A stretch of DNA of 40,192 nt from an uncultured Clostridium sp. (GCA_948471055.1 CAOKQZ010000005.1:1-40192), one strand, 5' to 3'; shown: positions 1 through 8,374, numbered from the stretch's first letter. A program made the numbers and translations. Notes: generated by a model not told the origin, from the letters alone.

Positions 1-345
1 CAGAAAATAATAAGACAAGAACAAAAAGAAATCAAAGAAGAACAGAAAATAATAAAGCAAGAACAAGAAACAATAAAAGCAGAAATTGAAGGAATAAAAG
101 AGAAAGTAGCATATAATACAGAATTAATTCAGAAAATGACAAAAGATATTATAGATAGTATTGACATTGTAAAAAGAACTGTAACGAGAATTAATAATAA
201 TCAGATAGGACAAATACGACACGTCATGTTGCAAGAAACAGTGAATTTCGAAAAGAATAAAGAACAAGATGCCGTTTTGGCATTGCATCATGAGAGAATT
301 GGAAAGTGTGAAGAAAATTTAGGAGAATTATTGCAAAATAGTTAA
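1..345 (+). CDS. C-terminal end of a coiled-coil protein (5' truncated by window edge)
   Basis: The frame is open from the first base to a TAA at 343-345, giving 114 residues. An internal ATG at 136 exists, but the sequence upstream is clearly coding, so the gene starts outside the window. The first 40 residues are a Gln/Glu/Lys-rich heptad-like repeat (two variants of QKIIxQEQ), typical of a coiled coil. The rest is charged and helical with no membrane segment and no catalytic motif I recognise. It resembles the tail of small phage- or regulator-associated coiled-coil proteins, but no function can be assigned. Confidence 0.6.
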   Translation, partial: QKIIRQEQKEIKEEQKIIKQEQETIKAEIEGIKEKVAYNTELIQKMTKDIIDSIDIVKRTVTRINNNQIGQIRHVMLQETVNFEKNKEQDAVLALHHERIGKCEENLGELLQNS

Positions 346-396
346 TAAAAATAAAGCAATATTATAAAACAAATAAGTAAAAATTTATAAAATCTA

Positions 397-427
397 TTGA
401 CCTAGAGTTAACTCTAAGTGATAATCT
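397..427 (+). promoter_or_regulatory. MerR-family type promoter with 19-bp spacer and palindromic operator
   Basis: A -35 TTGACC (397-402) and a -10 TAATCT (422-427) are separated by 19 bp. The spacer holds the perfect palindrome TAGAGTTAACTCTA (403-416). An over-long spacer filled by a dyad is the hallmark of MerR/SoxR-family activators, which untwist the DNA to align the two boxes. The regulator gene itself is not in the window. The promoter drives the DUF362, ECF and DUF1893 genes. Confidence 0.8.
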
Positions 428-465
428 TAAGTTAGAGATAATAAAACGAGAAAGGATGATGAAAA

Positions 466-1347
466 ATGGAAAAAGCAAAAGTGTATTTTACAAGAGAAAT
501 CACGCCAGAAAATGTGGTTAAAATGTATGAAGCATTAGGAAAAAAACTACCAGGAAAGGTTGCGGTAAAAGTGCATTCAGGAGAAAAAGGAAACCAAAAT
601 TATTTACATCCTGAATTCATGAAACCAATGGTAGAGCATGTAAATGGAACTATTGTAGAATGTAATACTGCCTATGAAGGTGAGAGAAATTTAACCGAAA
701 AACATCAAAAACTAATGGAGGCTCATGGCTGGAGTGCCTATTTTGATGTAGATATTATGGATGCAGAAGGGGACGACAAAGTATTAGAAATTCCAAATGG
801 AAAAGTCATTAAGAAAAATTATGTAGGAAAAAATATTGACAATTATGACTCCATGTTAGTATTATCGCATTTTAAAGGTCACCCAATGGGAGGTTATGGT
901 GGAGCATTAAAACAATTATCGATTGGAGTTGCATCTTCAGCAGGGAAGTCATGGATTCACTCAGCGGGCGTAACAAAAGACCAAACAGAACTATGGGATC
1001 ATGTTGCAAAACAAGACCAATTTTTAGAAGCAATGGCAGATAGTGCAAGTAGTGTAACCAAATTCTTTGGGGATAATATTGCCTATATTAATGTAATGTG
1101 TAATATGTCTGTAGATTGCGACTGCTGTTCAGTGGCAGAAGACCCTTGTATCAAAGATATAGGAATTTTAGCTTCCACGGACCCAGTTGCCATTGACCAA
1201 GCTTGTATCGATTTAGTAAAAAAATCAGAGGATAAAGGAAAAGCCCATTTCCTAGAAAGAGTAGAATCCAGACATGGAACTCATACCATTGATATGGCGG
1301 AGGAATTAGGAATTGGCACAAAAGATTATGAGTTAATTGAAATTTAG
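466..1347 (+). CDS. DUF362 domain protein (Fe-S cluster-type)
   Basis: This 293-residue protein matches the DUF362 family across its length. It has the KVHSGEKGNQNYL segment near residue 35, the central LSHFKGHPMGGYGGALK motif near 130, and a Cys-rich stretch (MCNMSVDCDCC, then EDPC) near 205-225, followed by the conserved GILASTDPVAIDQ segment. Relatives are usually annotated as ferredoxin-like or (4Fe-4S)-binding proteins of unknown reaction. The ATG follows an AAAGGATGATG Shine-Dalgarno region. It is first in an operon with an ECF S-component (12-bp gap) and a DUF1893 protein, under a MerR-type promoter, which suggests response to a metal, redox or small-molecule signal. The family call is firm; the reaction is unknown. 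Confidence 0.85.
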   Translation: MEKAKVYFTREITPENVVKMYEALGKKLPGKVAVKVHSGEKGNQNYLHPEFMKPMVEHVNGTIVECNTAYEGERNLTEKHQKLMEAHGWSAYFDVDIMDAEGDDKVLEIPNGKVIKKNYVGKNIDNYDSMLVLSHFKGHPMGGYGGALKQLSIGVASSAGKSWIHSAGVTKDQTELWDHVAKQDQFLEAMADSASSVTKFFGDNIAYINVMCNMSVDCDCCSVAEDPCIKDIGILASTDPVAIDQACIDLVKKSEDKGKAHFLERVESRHGTHTIDMAEELGIGTKDYELIEI

Positions 1348-1359
1348 GAGGAAATTTGA

Positions 1360-1920
1360 ATGAAAGAGAAAGTATTAGAAAATCAAAATAAATTGTTACA
1401 AGCTTTAGGAACAACAAAGGCAAAATATATAGTAGGAACCATTTTACTTAGTGGAATAGGAATCACCCTTCCACGAATTTTCCATGTACTAGCAGGAAGT
1501 AATGCAGGAGAGACCTTTTTACCAATGCATATTGCTGTATTAATTGCAGCTTTAACCTTTGGAATAACAAGCAGTACCATAGTAGCAGGAAGTTCTGTTA
1601 TCGTTAGCTACTTACTAACAGGAATGCCAAGCCTTGCACGATTACCATATATGTTAATTGAGTTAGTCATTTATGCTATTTTATTAAGTATCTGTAATAA
1701 AAAAATGAATGCCTATGTATCACTAGTAATCACAATGATTTTAGGAAGAATTTTATATGCAGGAGTATTAGCAGTAGCTATTTATGGATTTGGATTATCA
1801 ACTTATGGAAGTTCTGTTATCCAAAGCCTTGTAGTAGGGTTACCAGGGATTATCCTTCAACTTGCTCTTGTACCAGTTATGGCAAAAGCGATTAAGAAGG
1901 GAGCAAAATTAGAACAATAA
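1360..1920 (+). CDS. ECF transporter S-component-like membrane protein
   Basis: This is a 186-residue integral membrane protein with about six hydrophobic helices (roughly residues 24-44, 55-75, 78-95, 103-118, 122-145 and 155-178). The segment FLPMHIAVLIAALTFG followed by SYLLTGMPS is typical of the substrate-binding S subunits of energy-coupling-factor vitamin transporters. AGGAGG lies 7 bp before the ATG. The substrate cannot be read from the sequence. The S-component would have to share an ECF A/A'/T module encoded elsewhere. Its position between DUF362 and DUF1893 genes suggests import of a cofactor or precursor used by them; this is inference. Confidence 0.75.
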   Translation: MKEKVLENQNKLLQALGTTKAKYIVGTILLSGIGITLPRIFHVLAGSNAGETFLPMHIAVLIAALTFGITSSTIVAGSSVIVSYLLTGMPSLARLPYMLIELVIYAILLSICNKKMNAYVSLVITMILGRILYAGVLAVAIYGFGLSTYGSSVIQSLVVGLPGIILQLALVPVMAKAIKKGAKLEQ

Positions 1921-2324
1921 TGGAAATGATGGAAAAAATAAAAGAAATACGAAATAAGAAAAATGCATCATTAGTAGTGGCATATCAAAATGGAACCATC
2001 AAAGAATACTATCAAAACAGAATTCTTGACTTAGTATCCATTTTAAAAGAAAACGAAACGGCACTAAAAGGAAGTACCATTGCCGACAAGGTAGTAGGAA
2101 AAGTAGCAGCCTCTGTTATGGCAGTAGCAGGAGTAAGCAAACTCCATGCCAATACCTTAAGCAAAATTGCCATTCCTGTCTTAGAACAAGCAGGGATTAC
2201 CTATTCTTACGGAAAAGTAGTAGATTATATAAAAAACAAAGACAAAACAGGAATGTGTCCTATGGAAAATAAATATCAAGATGAAATGGATATTATGAAG
2301 ATTTATTTAGATATGGTGAAATAA
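1920..2324 (+). CDS. DUF1893 domain protein (deaminase-like fold)
   Basis: This 134-residue protein begins on a TAATG overlap with the preceding stop, so it is translationally coupled; an ATG at 1929 is an alternative start. Conserved DUF1893 features are ASLVVAYQNG near residue 15, the GSTIADKVVGKVAAS motif near 50, HANTLSKIAIPVLEQAGI near 80, and a TGMCPMENKY segment near 115. The family has a cytidine-deaminase-like fold (the Thermotoga TM1506 type), but its activity has not been established to my knowledge. The gene closes the MerR-promoter operon. Confidence 0.8.
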   Translation: MEMMEKIKEIRNKKNASLVVAYQNGTIKEYYQNRILDLVSILKENETALKGSTIADKVVGKVAASVMAVAGVSKLHANTLSKIAIPVLEQAGITYSYGKVVDYIKNKDKTGMCPMENKYQDEMDIMKIYLDMVK

Positions 2325-2329
2325 GGATT

Positions 2330-2358
2330 TTGCTTTTTATGTAGTATTGTGTTATAAT
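2330..2358 (+). promoter_or_regulatory. Sigma-A type promoter for the 2402 orphan
   Basis: TTGCTT (2330-2335) and a perfect TATAAT (2353-2358) are separated by 17 bp. It starts only a few bases after the DUF1893 stop, so the downstream gene is transcribed independently. Confidence 0.7.
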
Positions 2359-2401
2359 ATTCTCGTTACAATTAACAAATGCTTAGAAAGGAGATTGTAT
2401 A

Positions 2402-3103
2402 ATGCAAGTGCAACAATACAATGTAGAAAATCTTTTATGTAACTATGTAAATCGGCTTTTGCTTAATTGCCCATTTATAAAAGTGAAAGTTGAAGAGATT
2501 GCCGTTAGCATTAGTCTTGGATGCGAATGCTGTGAGAAGGAAGATGGAAGTGATACCCATCAAGAATTTTTTGAGCGTGAGAAATATGATGTCAAAATCG
2601 ATATAAAAACGCTTAACACGTTGTTCCTATTTAAATCTACTACTCCTAATATTTCTTGCGAGAAGGTGTCCGAAAACGAGCTTTTATTGACTCGTAGAGA
2701 AGAAGTGAGTTTGAAAGAAATTACACAGCAAGAAGTAATAGAGTTGAAGGATTTCATGAAATATGTCATGAACAATAAAAGAACCATTCTTATGGTGCCT
2801 AAACAACGGTATTTAACAGTTGATAAACATGAGATAGACATTACTTATAGTGACGATCCTATTTATGCCAGTAGATACAACTATGTTGAGGCAAGTGTTA
2901 TTGGAAGCATTGGACCTCAATATGCTTTTAATCAGGAAGTTATGCTTGACGGAAATGGATCTGGAATTATTAAAGAAGAATTTGTTGTAACTCGTCAGGC
3001 TGTGGAAAATTTGGACAGAAGAATTTTTAATGTGTATATATTAAAAGAGTCCGAAAGGGAGATTTGCTATGAAATTATCAATCTAAATAGGATGGCAGAG
3101 TAA
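2402..3103 (+). CDS. Orphan protein of unknown function with foreign codon usage
   Basis: I do not recognise this 233-residue soluble protein. It has a CECCEK cysteine cluster near residue 40 and no membrane segment or known catalytic motif. GAAAGGAGATTG precedes the ATG, and it has its own promoter and a very strong terminator. Codon usage differs from the neighbours (CTT, CGT, GTC, ACG, GCC). It contains two in-frame CGG codons, at 2453 and 2807, that must be read as Arg for the protein to exist, unlike the CGG codons in the frameshifted host genes. A +1 shift at 2453 would end translation eight codons later. These traits suggest recent acquisition. Confidence 0.6.
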   Translation: MQVQQYNVENLLCNYVNRLLLNCPFIKVKVEEIAVSISLGCECCEKEDGSDTHQEFFEREKYDVKIDIKTLNTLFLFKSTTPNISCEKVSENELLLTRREEVSLKEITQQEVIELKDFMKYVMNNKRTILMVPKQRYLTVDKHEIDITYSDDPIYASRYNYVEASVIGSIGPQYAFNQEVMLDGNGSGIIKEEFVVTRQAVENLDRRIFNVYILKESEREICYEIINLNRMAE

Positions 3104-3120
3104 GATTAAAAGCAGGCAGT

Positions 3121-3167
3121 AAAAAGGAAAAGTATTGTAATTATTTTTACAATACTTTTCCTTTTTT
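3121..3167 (+). terminator. Strong intrinsic terminator
   Basis: A 20-bp perfect stem (3121-3140 with 3147-3166) with a 6-base loop ends in a T tract. A-rich and T-rich arms make it potentially bidirectional. Confidence 0.9.
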
Positions 3168-3262
3168 GTATGCATTATGAAAACAAGTGAACAGTAAAAT
3201 CGCCTGAATTCCTTGAATTACAAAGCAATATGTGAAAAAATAAAAAAGATATAAAAAAATAC

Positions 3263-3316
3263 TTGACAAATTCGGATTACAGATGTAATCTAATAACAAG
3301 ATTACATCTGTAATCT
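3263..3316 (+). promoter_or_regulatory. asnB promoter with two BlaI/MecI-type operators
   Basis: TTGACA (3263-3268) with a -10 TAATCT (3286-3291, 17-bp spacer) drives asnB. Two dyads match the BlaI/MecI/CopY consensus TACAnnTGTA. The first is GATTACAGATGTAATC (3275-3290), covering the spacer and -10. The second is AGATTACATCTGTAATCT (3299-3316), on the likely start site. Both would block RNA polymerase when occupied. The matching repressor gene (blaI) lies immediately downstream of asnB. Confidence 0.85.
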
Positions 3317-3345
3317 TTAATAAATGTAGTTTTAGGAGGAGCAAT

Positions 3346-5166
3346 ATGTGTGGAATTGTAGGATTTGTTGGAAATGAAGATAATAAGTGGGAACGAATCA
3401 AGAAGATGACAGATAGAATGGTTCATCGTGGACCAGACCAAGAAGGGTATTATATAGATGAAATGATTGCACTAGGACATAGGCGATTATCAATTATCGA
3501 TTTAGAAAATGGAACACAACCCATGTTTAACCAAGATAAAAGTTTAGTGGTTATTTTTAATGGGGAAATTTATAATTATCAAGAATTAAAAAAAGAATTA
3601 GAAGAACAAGGTCATCAATTTCAAACCAATAGTGACACAGAAGTGTTATTACATGGGTATGAAAGTTGGGGAAAGGATTTACCAAAAAAATTACGAGGGA
3701 TGTTTGCTTTTGCTATTTGGGATAAGGCAAGTAAAACGTTATTCTTAGCAAGAGATCCTTTTGGAATAAAGCCCTTGTACTATTATCAAAATGACGATAC
3801 CTTCATGTTTGCTTCTGAGATAAAGGCATTTTTGGAACATCCCAAATTTAAAAAAGAATTGAATAAGGAACTAATTGGACCATACTTATCTTTTAGTTTT
3901 ACGCCAACAAAAGAGACTTTTTTTAAAGGTGTATATATCTTAGAAGCAGGGACCAGTCTTATTTTCCAGAAGAACCAAATTAAATTACAGCCGTATTTTG
4001 ATTTTGAATTTAAGGAGAAAATGTTAGATAAAGAAACCATAATAGCAAACATTCGAGCAATTATGAAAAATTCAGTACAACATCATATGATAAGTGATGT
4101 AGAGGTAGGAGCGTTTTTATCAAGTGGAGTAGATTCATCCTATTTAGTAAGTTTAGCAAAGACCGATAAAACGTATACAGTTGGTTATCAAAATCCTCAA
4201 TATAGTGAAATTGAATTTGCACAAGATTTAAGTGCAAAATTAGATATTCGTAATACAAGTAAACAAATTTCCAAACAAGATTACCTAAAAAAATTACCAG
4301 AAGTGTTATATTATATGGATGAGCCCTCATGTGACCCTTCAGCGGTATCCTTATATTTTTTATCAAAATTAGCAAGTGAAGAGGTAAAAGTAATTATTTC
4401 GGGAGAAGGGGCAGATGAGTTTTTCTGTGGCTACAATACCTACCGAGATGAAGTAGATTTTAAATGGTACAACAAAATACCCTTTATCTTTCGTCGAATA
4501 CTAGCAAGTGTCTTAGAAAATTTCCCAGAAGGTAGAGGGCGTAACTTTATAGTGAGAAGAGGGAAAAAATTAGAAGAAGAATATGTTGGGGTGAATAAAA
4601 TATTTAGTGCAAAGGAAAGAAAAAAGGTGTTAAGTTTTCAAGATACCATTCAAAATAAAACCATTACAAAACCCATATTTGATAGATACAAGGGAAAAGA
4701 CAACCTAGTAAAAATGCAAGCTCTTGATATCAAACAATGGTTAATGAAAGATATTCTTTTAAAAGTGGATAAAATGACGATGGCAAATTCACTAGAAGCA
4801 AGAACACCTTTTGTAGATAAAGAAGTATTCAAAGTGGCAAGTTCTATGCCACAAAGAGGTAAAGTATCCAAGGAAAACACCAAAATTGCACTAAGAGAAG
4901 CTGCGAAAAAAGATATTCCCAATGATAGTTATAAAAAGAAAAAACTAGGTTTTCCAGTCCCTCTTCGAGAATGGATGAAAGAAGAAGATGTTTATTATGA
5001 AATAAGAAAAACAATTTCACAAGAACTAGTAAAAGAATTCTTTAACCAAAAATATGTGCTTGCCTTGTTAGAAGAACATAAAAAAGGGAAAAAAGATAAT
5101 TACAAAAAAGTATGGGCAATTTATTGTTTTATTAAGTGGTATGAGGTGTTTTTTAAAGAAAAGTAG
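3346..5166 (+). CDS. asnB: Asparagine synthetase B (glutamine-hydrolysing) family amidotransferase
   Basis: This 606-residue protein has a normal AsnB length. Residues 2-190 are a class II glutamine amidotransferase domain beginning MCGIVGF, with Cys2 as the nucleophile after Met removal. From about residue 230 comes the ATP-pyrophosphatase synthetase domain, with the PPi-loop SSGVDSS at 259-265 and the ISGEGADEFFCGY motif near 350. AGGAGG precedes the ATG. Members make asparagine, but several Gram-positive AsnB proteins instead amidate meso-diaminopimelate in peptidoglycan. The BlaI-type operators on its promoter favour the cell-wall role; this is inference. A terminator follows. Confidence 0.92.
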   Translation: MCGIVGFVGNEDNKWERIKKMTDRMVHRGPDQEGYYIDEMIALGHRRLSIIDLENGTQPMFNQDKSLVVIFNGEIYNYQELKKELEEQGHQFQTNSDTEVLLHGYESWGKDLPKKLRGMFAFAIWDKASKTLFLARDPFGIKPLYYYQNDDTFMFASEIKAFLEHPKFKKELNKELIGPYLSFSFTPTKETFFKGVYILEAGTSLIFQKNQIKLQPYFDFEFKEKMLDKETIIANIRAIMKNSVQHHMISDVEVGAFLSSGVDSSYLVSLAKTDKTYTVGYQNPQYSEIEFAQDLSAKLDIRNTSKQISKQDYLKKLPEVLYYMDEPSCDPSAVSLYFLSKLASEEVKVIISGEGADEFFCGYNTYRDEVDFKWYNKIPFIFRRILASVLENFPEGRGRNFIVRRGKKLEEEYVGVNKIFSAKERKKVLSFQDTIQNKTITKPIFDRYKGKDNLVKMQALDIKQWLMKDILLKVDKMTMANSLEARTPFVDKEVFKVASSMPQRGKVSKENTKIALREAAKKDIPNDSYKKKKLGFPVPLREWMKEEDVYYEIRKTISQELVKEFFNQKYVLALLEEHKKGKKDNYKKVWAIYCFIKWYEVFFKEK

Positions 5167-5172
5167 GACAAG

Positions 5173-5197
5173 AAAAGCAGAATTCTGCTTTTTTTTC
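5173..5197 (+). terminator. Intrinsic terminator after asnB
   Basis: AAAAGCAG / CTGCTTTT stem with an AATT loop (5173-5192) followed by a T run. Confidence 0.85.
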
Positions 5198-5250
5198 TTG
5201 ACAAAAATTAGAATTTAAGATAAGCTATAATTGGATTACATGCGTAACCT
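5198..5250 (+). promoter_or_regulatory. blaI-blaR1 promoter with BlaI-like operator
   Basis: TTGACA is at 5198-5203. Possible -10 elements are TAAGCT (5221-5226, 17-bp spacer) and TATAAT (5226-5231, 22-bp spacer). GGATTACATGCGTAACC (5233-5249) is an imperfect version of the asnB operators, keeping TTAC and GTAA half sites. This suggests that BlaI represses its own operon. Confidence 0.7.
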
Positions 5251-5265
5251 AAAGGAGGAACGTTC

Positions 5266-5646
5266 ATGCAGGATAAATATGATATTACAGATGCAGAATT
5301 AGAGATTATGCAAGTGTTATGGGAATATGAACAGTGTGATTTAAACACCATATTAGATAAACTAAATCGTAAAAGTGATAAAAATAAAAATACGATTAAG
5401 ACATTATTACGAAGGCTTATGTTAAAAGGGTCTGTTGAATCTAAGAAAATGGGGCTAAAAGATACGGTATATGTGCCAAAAGTAAAGAAAGAAAAATTTT
5501 TGGCAAGTGAGAATGAGCATTTTTTAGAAAAATTGTATAATGGGAAAATGGGAAATTTATTACTAAATTTTGTGGAAAATAAAAAAGTAACCAAAGAGGA
5601 ACGACAAAGATTAATTGATATACTAGAAAGTGAGGAAGACATATGA
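5266..5646 (+). CDS. blaI: BlaI/MecI/CopY-family repressor
   Basis: This 126-residue winged-helix repressor has the family opening ITDAELEIMQVLWE, a recognition region NTIKTLLRRLMLKG near residue 45, and a C-terminal dimerisation helix region. AAAGGAGG precedes the ATG. Its stop overlaps the blaR1 start by 4 bp (ATGA), so the two are co-translated. Family members bind TACAnnTGTA dyads as dimers and are inactivated by proteolysis triggered by the partner BlaR1/MecR1 protein. Matching dyads lie at its own promoter and at asnB. Confidence 0.92.
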   Translation: MQDKYDITDAELEIMQVLWEYEQCDLNTILDKLNRKSDKNKNTIKTLLRRLMLKGSVESKKMGLKDTVYVPKVKKEKFLASENEHFLEKLYNGKMGNLLLNFVENKKVTKEERQRLIDILESEEDI

Positions 5647-7577
5647 TAGATGGTTTTATTTATTTTTCCAATTTGATTTCGCCTATATTTTATAAAATTG
5701 TATATATGTCGATTGTGGGAAGTATATTGGGAGTAACGATTTTGTGTATAACGAAACTTTTTGATAGTAAACTTTCAGCAAAAATAAAATGCTTTATGTG
5801 GCTTATTCCATTATTATTTTTCATGTTACCAGTAAATCGAATTCAAATTAAAACCACCCAAGATTTTAGTATTCCTTCTGTTATGACAAAACTAGAAAAT
5901 TCTTTAACTGAAGTACCAATGGCACAAGAAATAAAAGCACCAGTAAATAGCGCACAAATTGAAAATACGAGTATGGCAGTTTTGGAAAAGGACGAAAACA
6001 AAATAAGTGCTACGAACCAAACCATAACCATATATGAAATATTACCAATTCTATGGGTTTTGGGAATGGGCATTAGTATTATCATGTTACTTTTAGGAAA
6101 TATTCTACTAAACCATAGAGTAAAACATGCCTTCAAGCTAGAAGATAGTGGAGTACGCTTCATCTTAATGAAATGCAAAAGACGATTGCAAATTACGAAG
6201 AAAATTGAAATTCGATTACATAGGGATAATGTATCCCCTTGTATTTATGGCATTTGGAAACCGAAAATATTGGTATCAGAGGAGTTTTTGAAAAACAATA
6301 GTGAGGTAATCGAAAATGTATTTTTACATGAATTATCTCATTATAAAAGAAAAGATATGCTAACGAATTACGTATTGCTTATGATGACAGCCATTCATTG
6401 GTTTAACCCATTTGTATATGGATTCTTTAAAAAAATTCGACAAGAAATGGAATTAGCAACCGATGAAATTGCATTAAGTAGAATGGATGTAGAAGAAAAG
6501 AAGCAATATGGAAGAACGCTAATTGATTTATTACAGACCTATGAAACGGAAAAAGTTGCTACAAAATTACTATGTATGACAGATGACAATAAAAATATGG
6601 AACGAAGAATTCGAAAAATTAAGTTATCTACAAAGTTAAAACAATACAAATTATCCATTTTAGTTTTTACTACCATTATGGTATTGGGGATTGCTAGCCT
6701 GTTTGTACTAAAACCAACGAGTTTCGCCATTACCAATGAGGATGAAAAAGAATTGTATAAAACGGTAAAACAATATCTAATCAAACAAGAACAGCAAAAC
6801 TATGAAAAGAAAAGAGAAAATGAAAAAATAAATGATGACGATTTTCAAACTTTTATTGATATGAAGGAATTAGGAATTACAAAAGAAAATGACGAAACTT
6901 ATGTATATGTATGGGCAACTATCCAAAGTTACTATATAGAAGAAAGATTAACAAGTACAGGAAGTTCCATACCATATAAGTTTATCCTAAAAAATAATGA
7001 AATCATTGGTTATGAAATACCAAAAGATGGAAAACAATACCAAAAAACGTTAGAAACAATATTCCCAAAAGACATAAGAGAAAAAATGCAAAAGATTGAT
7101 ACCTCTAACGATGCCCAAATGCTAGAACAACAAGCACAAGATTATTATGAATATTTACACAATGAAGACGAATACGAGGGCGCCAAAAATGTAGCAAGTA
7201 CCGGAAGTACAAACCAAAATGCAGAGTTTATTAATATGAACAAACTAGTTGGAAATTGGAAACCATATATGGCAGAAGATAAAGACGGAAACGAGATAAA
7301 CATAAGGGACATATACGGCTCAGGAGTAAGTGCCTATGGTGGGGAATTAGTCATAAAAGATAATGGGACCTATACCGAATTCATAGGAGTGTATTCAAAA
7401 GAAGAAATTGACCGCTTATCAGGAACCTATGAAACATATGGAAATGGTGAAAAAGGATTGTTAACTAGTAACACAGGAGAAACAAAGACAATCGAAATAT
7501 TAGGAAAGAGTACGAACTCTTCTGAGGTATTAAAAGTAACAAGCGAAGATGGAAATAGTGTTTATTTTTCAAAATAA
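5643..7577 (+). CDS. BlaR1/MecR1-type M56 metallopeptidase sensor with non-beta-lactam sensor domain
   Basis: This is a 644-residue protein. Membrane helices lie near residues 13-37, 48-65, 130-152 and 336-358. The zinc-protease motif HELSH is at 229-233, with the downstream EMELATDE segment typical of peptidase family M56. The extracytoplasmic part (about 360-644) is not the penicillin-binding transpeptidase-like domain of BlaR1. It is a Lys/Glu-rich helical region followed by a C-terminal beta-rich domain (LVGNWKPY to the end) resembling lipocalin-like 'how much product' domains. It probably senses an envelope signal other than a covalently bound beta-lactam and activates cleavage of BlaI. 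Confidence 0.85.
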   Translation: MIDGFIYFSNLISPIFYKIVYMSIVGSILGVTILCITKLFDSKLSAKIKCFMWLIPLLFFMLPVNRIQIKTTQDFSIPSVMTKLENSLTEVPMAQEIKAPVNSAQIENTSMAVLEKDENKISATNQTITIYEILPILWVLGMGISIIMLLLGNILLNHRVKHAFKLEDSGVRFILMKCKRRLQITKKIEIRLHRDNVSPCIYGIWKPKILVSEEFLKNNSEVIENVFLHELSHYKRKDMLTNYVLLMMTAIHWFNPFVYGFFKKIRQEMELATDEIALSRMDVEEKKQYGRTLIDLLQTYETEKVATKLLCMTDDNKNMERRIRKIKLSTKLKQYKLSILVFTTIMVLGIASLFVLKPTSFAITNEDEKELYKTVKQYLIKQEQQNYEKKRENEKINDDDFQTFIDMKELGITKENDETYVYVWATIQSYYIEERLTSTGSSIPYKFILKNNEIIGYEIPKDGKQYQKTLETIFPKDIREKMQKIDTSNDAQMLEQQAQDYYEYLHNEDEYEGAKNVASTGSTNQNAEFINMNKLVGNWKPYMAEDKDGNEINIRDIYGSGVSAYGGELVIKDNGTYTEFIGVYSKEEIDRLSGTYETYGNGEKGLLTSNTGETKTIEILGKSTNSSEVLKVTSEDGNSVYFSK

Positions 7578-7604
7578 ATAAAAAGTTATTGAGGAGTGAA
7601 AGGT

Positions 7605-8168
7605 ATGAAAAGAGAAGAAGCGATTAGTTTATTAAAGAAATATAATAAGGAAGAATTTCATATAAGACATGCACTTACTGTAGAACAAGTTATGCGATAT
7701 TTTGCAAAAGAAAAAGGATATGAAGAGGAATTTTGGGGAATTGTAGGGTTATTACATGATGTAGATTATGAACAATATCCGGAAGAGCATTGTAAAAAAG
7801 CACCAGAATTATTAAGCGAGATTAATGCACCAGAGGACATGGTACATGCTATTTGTAGCCATGGCTATGGTATTTGTTCTGAGATAGCACCAGAACATGA
7901 AATGGAAAAAATCTTATTTGCAACCGATGAATTAACAGGGTTAATATGGGCGGCAGCTAAAATGCGACCATCCAAAAGTACAAAAGATATGGAAGCATCC
8001 AGTGTAAAAAAGAAATTCAAAGACAAAAAGTTTGCAGCAGGCTGTTCAAGAGAAATTATAGAAAAAGGAGCAGGAATGTTAGGATGGGAATTAAATGAGT
8101 TATTTGAAAAAACAATTTTAGCAATGCGCGAGGGAGAAGATAAAGTTGAGGAAGAAATGAAAATGTAA
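7605..8168 (+). CDS. HD-domain hydrolase
   Basis: This 187-residue protein has the HD signature: H22, then LLHDVDYE with H51-D52, a third His in the ICSHG segment near 88, and a late Asp in FATDELTG. HD proteins are metal-dependent phosphohydrolases, often of nucleotides; the substrate is unknown here. The ATG at 7605 is chosen over an in-frame GTG at 7596 because GAGGAG (7591-7596) would overlap that GTG but lies 8 bp from the ATG. It follows blaR1 by 27 bp and could be co-transcribed. Confidence 0.82.
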   Translation: MKREEAISLLKKYNKEEFHIRHALTVEQVMRYFAKEKGYEEEFWGIVGLLHDVDYEQYPEEHCKKAPELLSEINAPEDMVHAICSHGYGICSEIAPEHEMEKILFATDELTGLIWAAAKMRPSKSTKDMEASSVKKKFKDKKFAAGCSREIIEKGAGMLGWELNELFEKTILAMREGEDKVEEEMKM

Positions 8169-8187
8169 AATAAATTGCATAATTTCA

Positions 8188-8239
8188 TTGTATTTTCGAA
8201 CTTTTTAAAGTATAATAAGAACATCCTTTCTATAAAGGA
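8188..8239 (+). promoter_or_regulatory. Promoter and 5' stem-loop of candidate toxin mRNA
   Basis: TTGTAT (8188-8193), 17 bp, TATAAT (8211-8216). The predicted transcript begins with TCCTTT-CTAT-AAAGGA (8224-8239), a terminal hairpin of the type that stabilises type I toxin messages. Confidence 0.65.
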
Positions 8240-8268
8240 AATCTTTGTGAGGGGAGGTGTTGTATATT

Positions 8269-8364
8269 ATGACTAGCTTTATGCTTATATGGATTCTGCT
8301 TCAGAAGATTGAAGAATTGGAAGAAGAATTGAATACATATAAAAGCAACACAAATAAAAACTGA
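8269..8364 (+). CDS. 31-residue peptide, candidate type I toxin
   Basis: ATG at 8269 lies 9 bp after a strong GGGGAGGTG (8251-8259), and the frame ends at TGA 8362-8364. The peptide starts with an uncharged hydrophobic segment (MTSFMLIWILL) followed by a charged amphipathic helix (QKIEELEEELNTYK). The hydrophobic part is only about 10 residues, shorter than in classic Fst, Ldr or TxpA toxins, so family membership is not established. The case rests on its context: own promoter, 5' hairpin, terminator, and a convergent small RNA carrying the antisense of its ribosome binding and start region. Confidence 0.55.
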   Translation: MTSFMLIWILLQKIEELEEELNTYKSNTNKN

Positions 8365-8374
8365 TTTTCAGTTT

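Noticed and set aside
3147..3401. Minus-strand ORF over the asnB promoter
   Set aside because: It covers a terminator and operators, has no ribosome binding site, and overlaps the asnB start.
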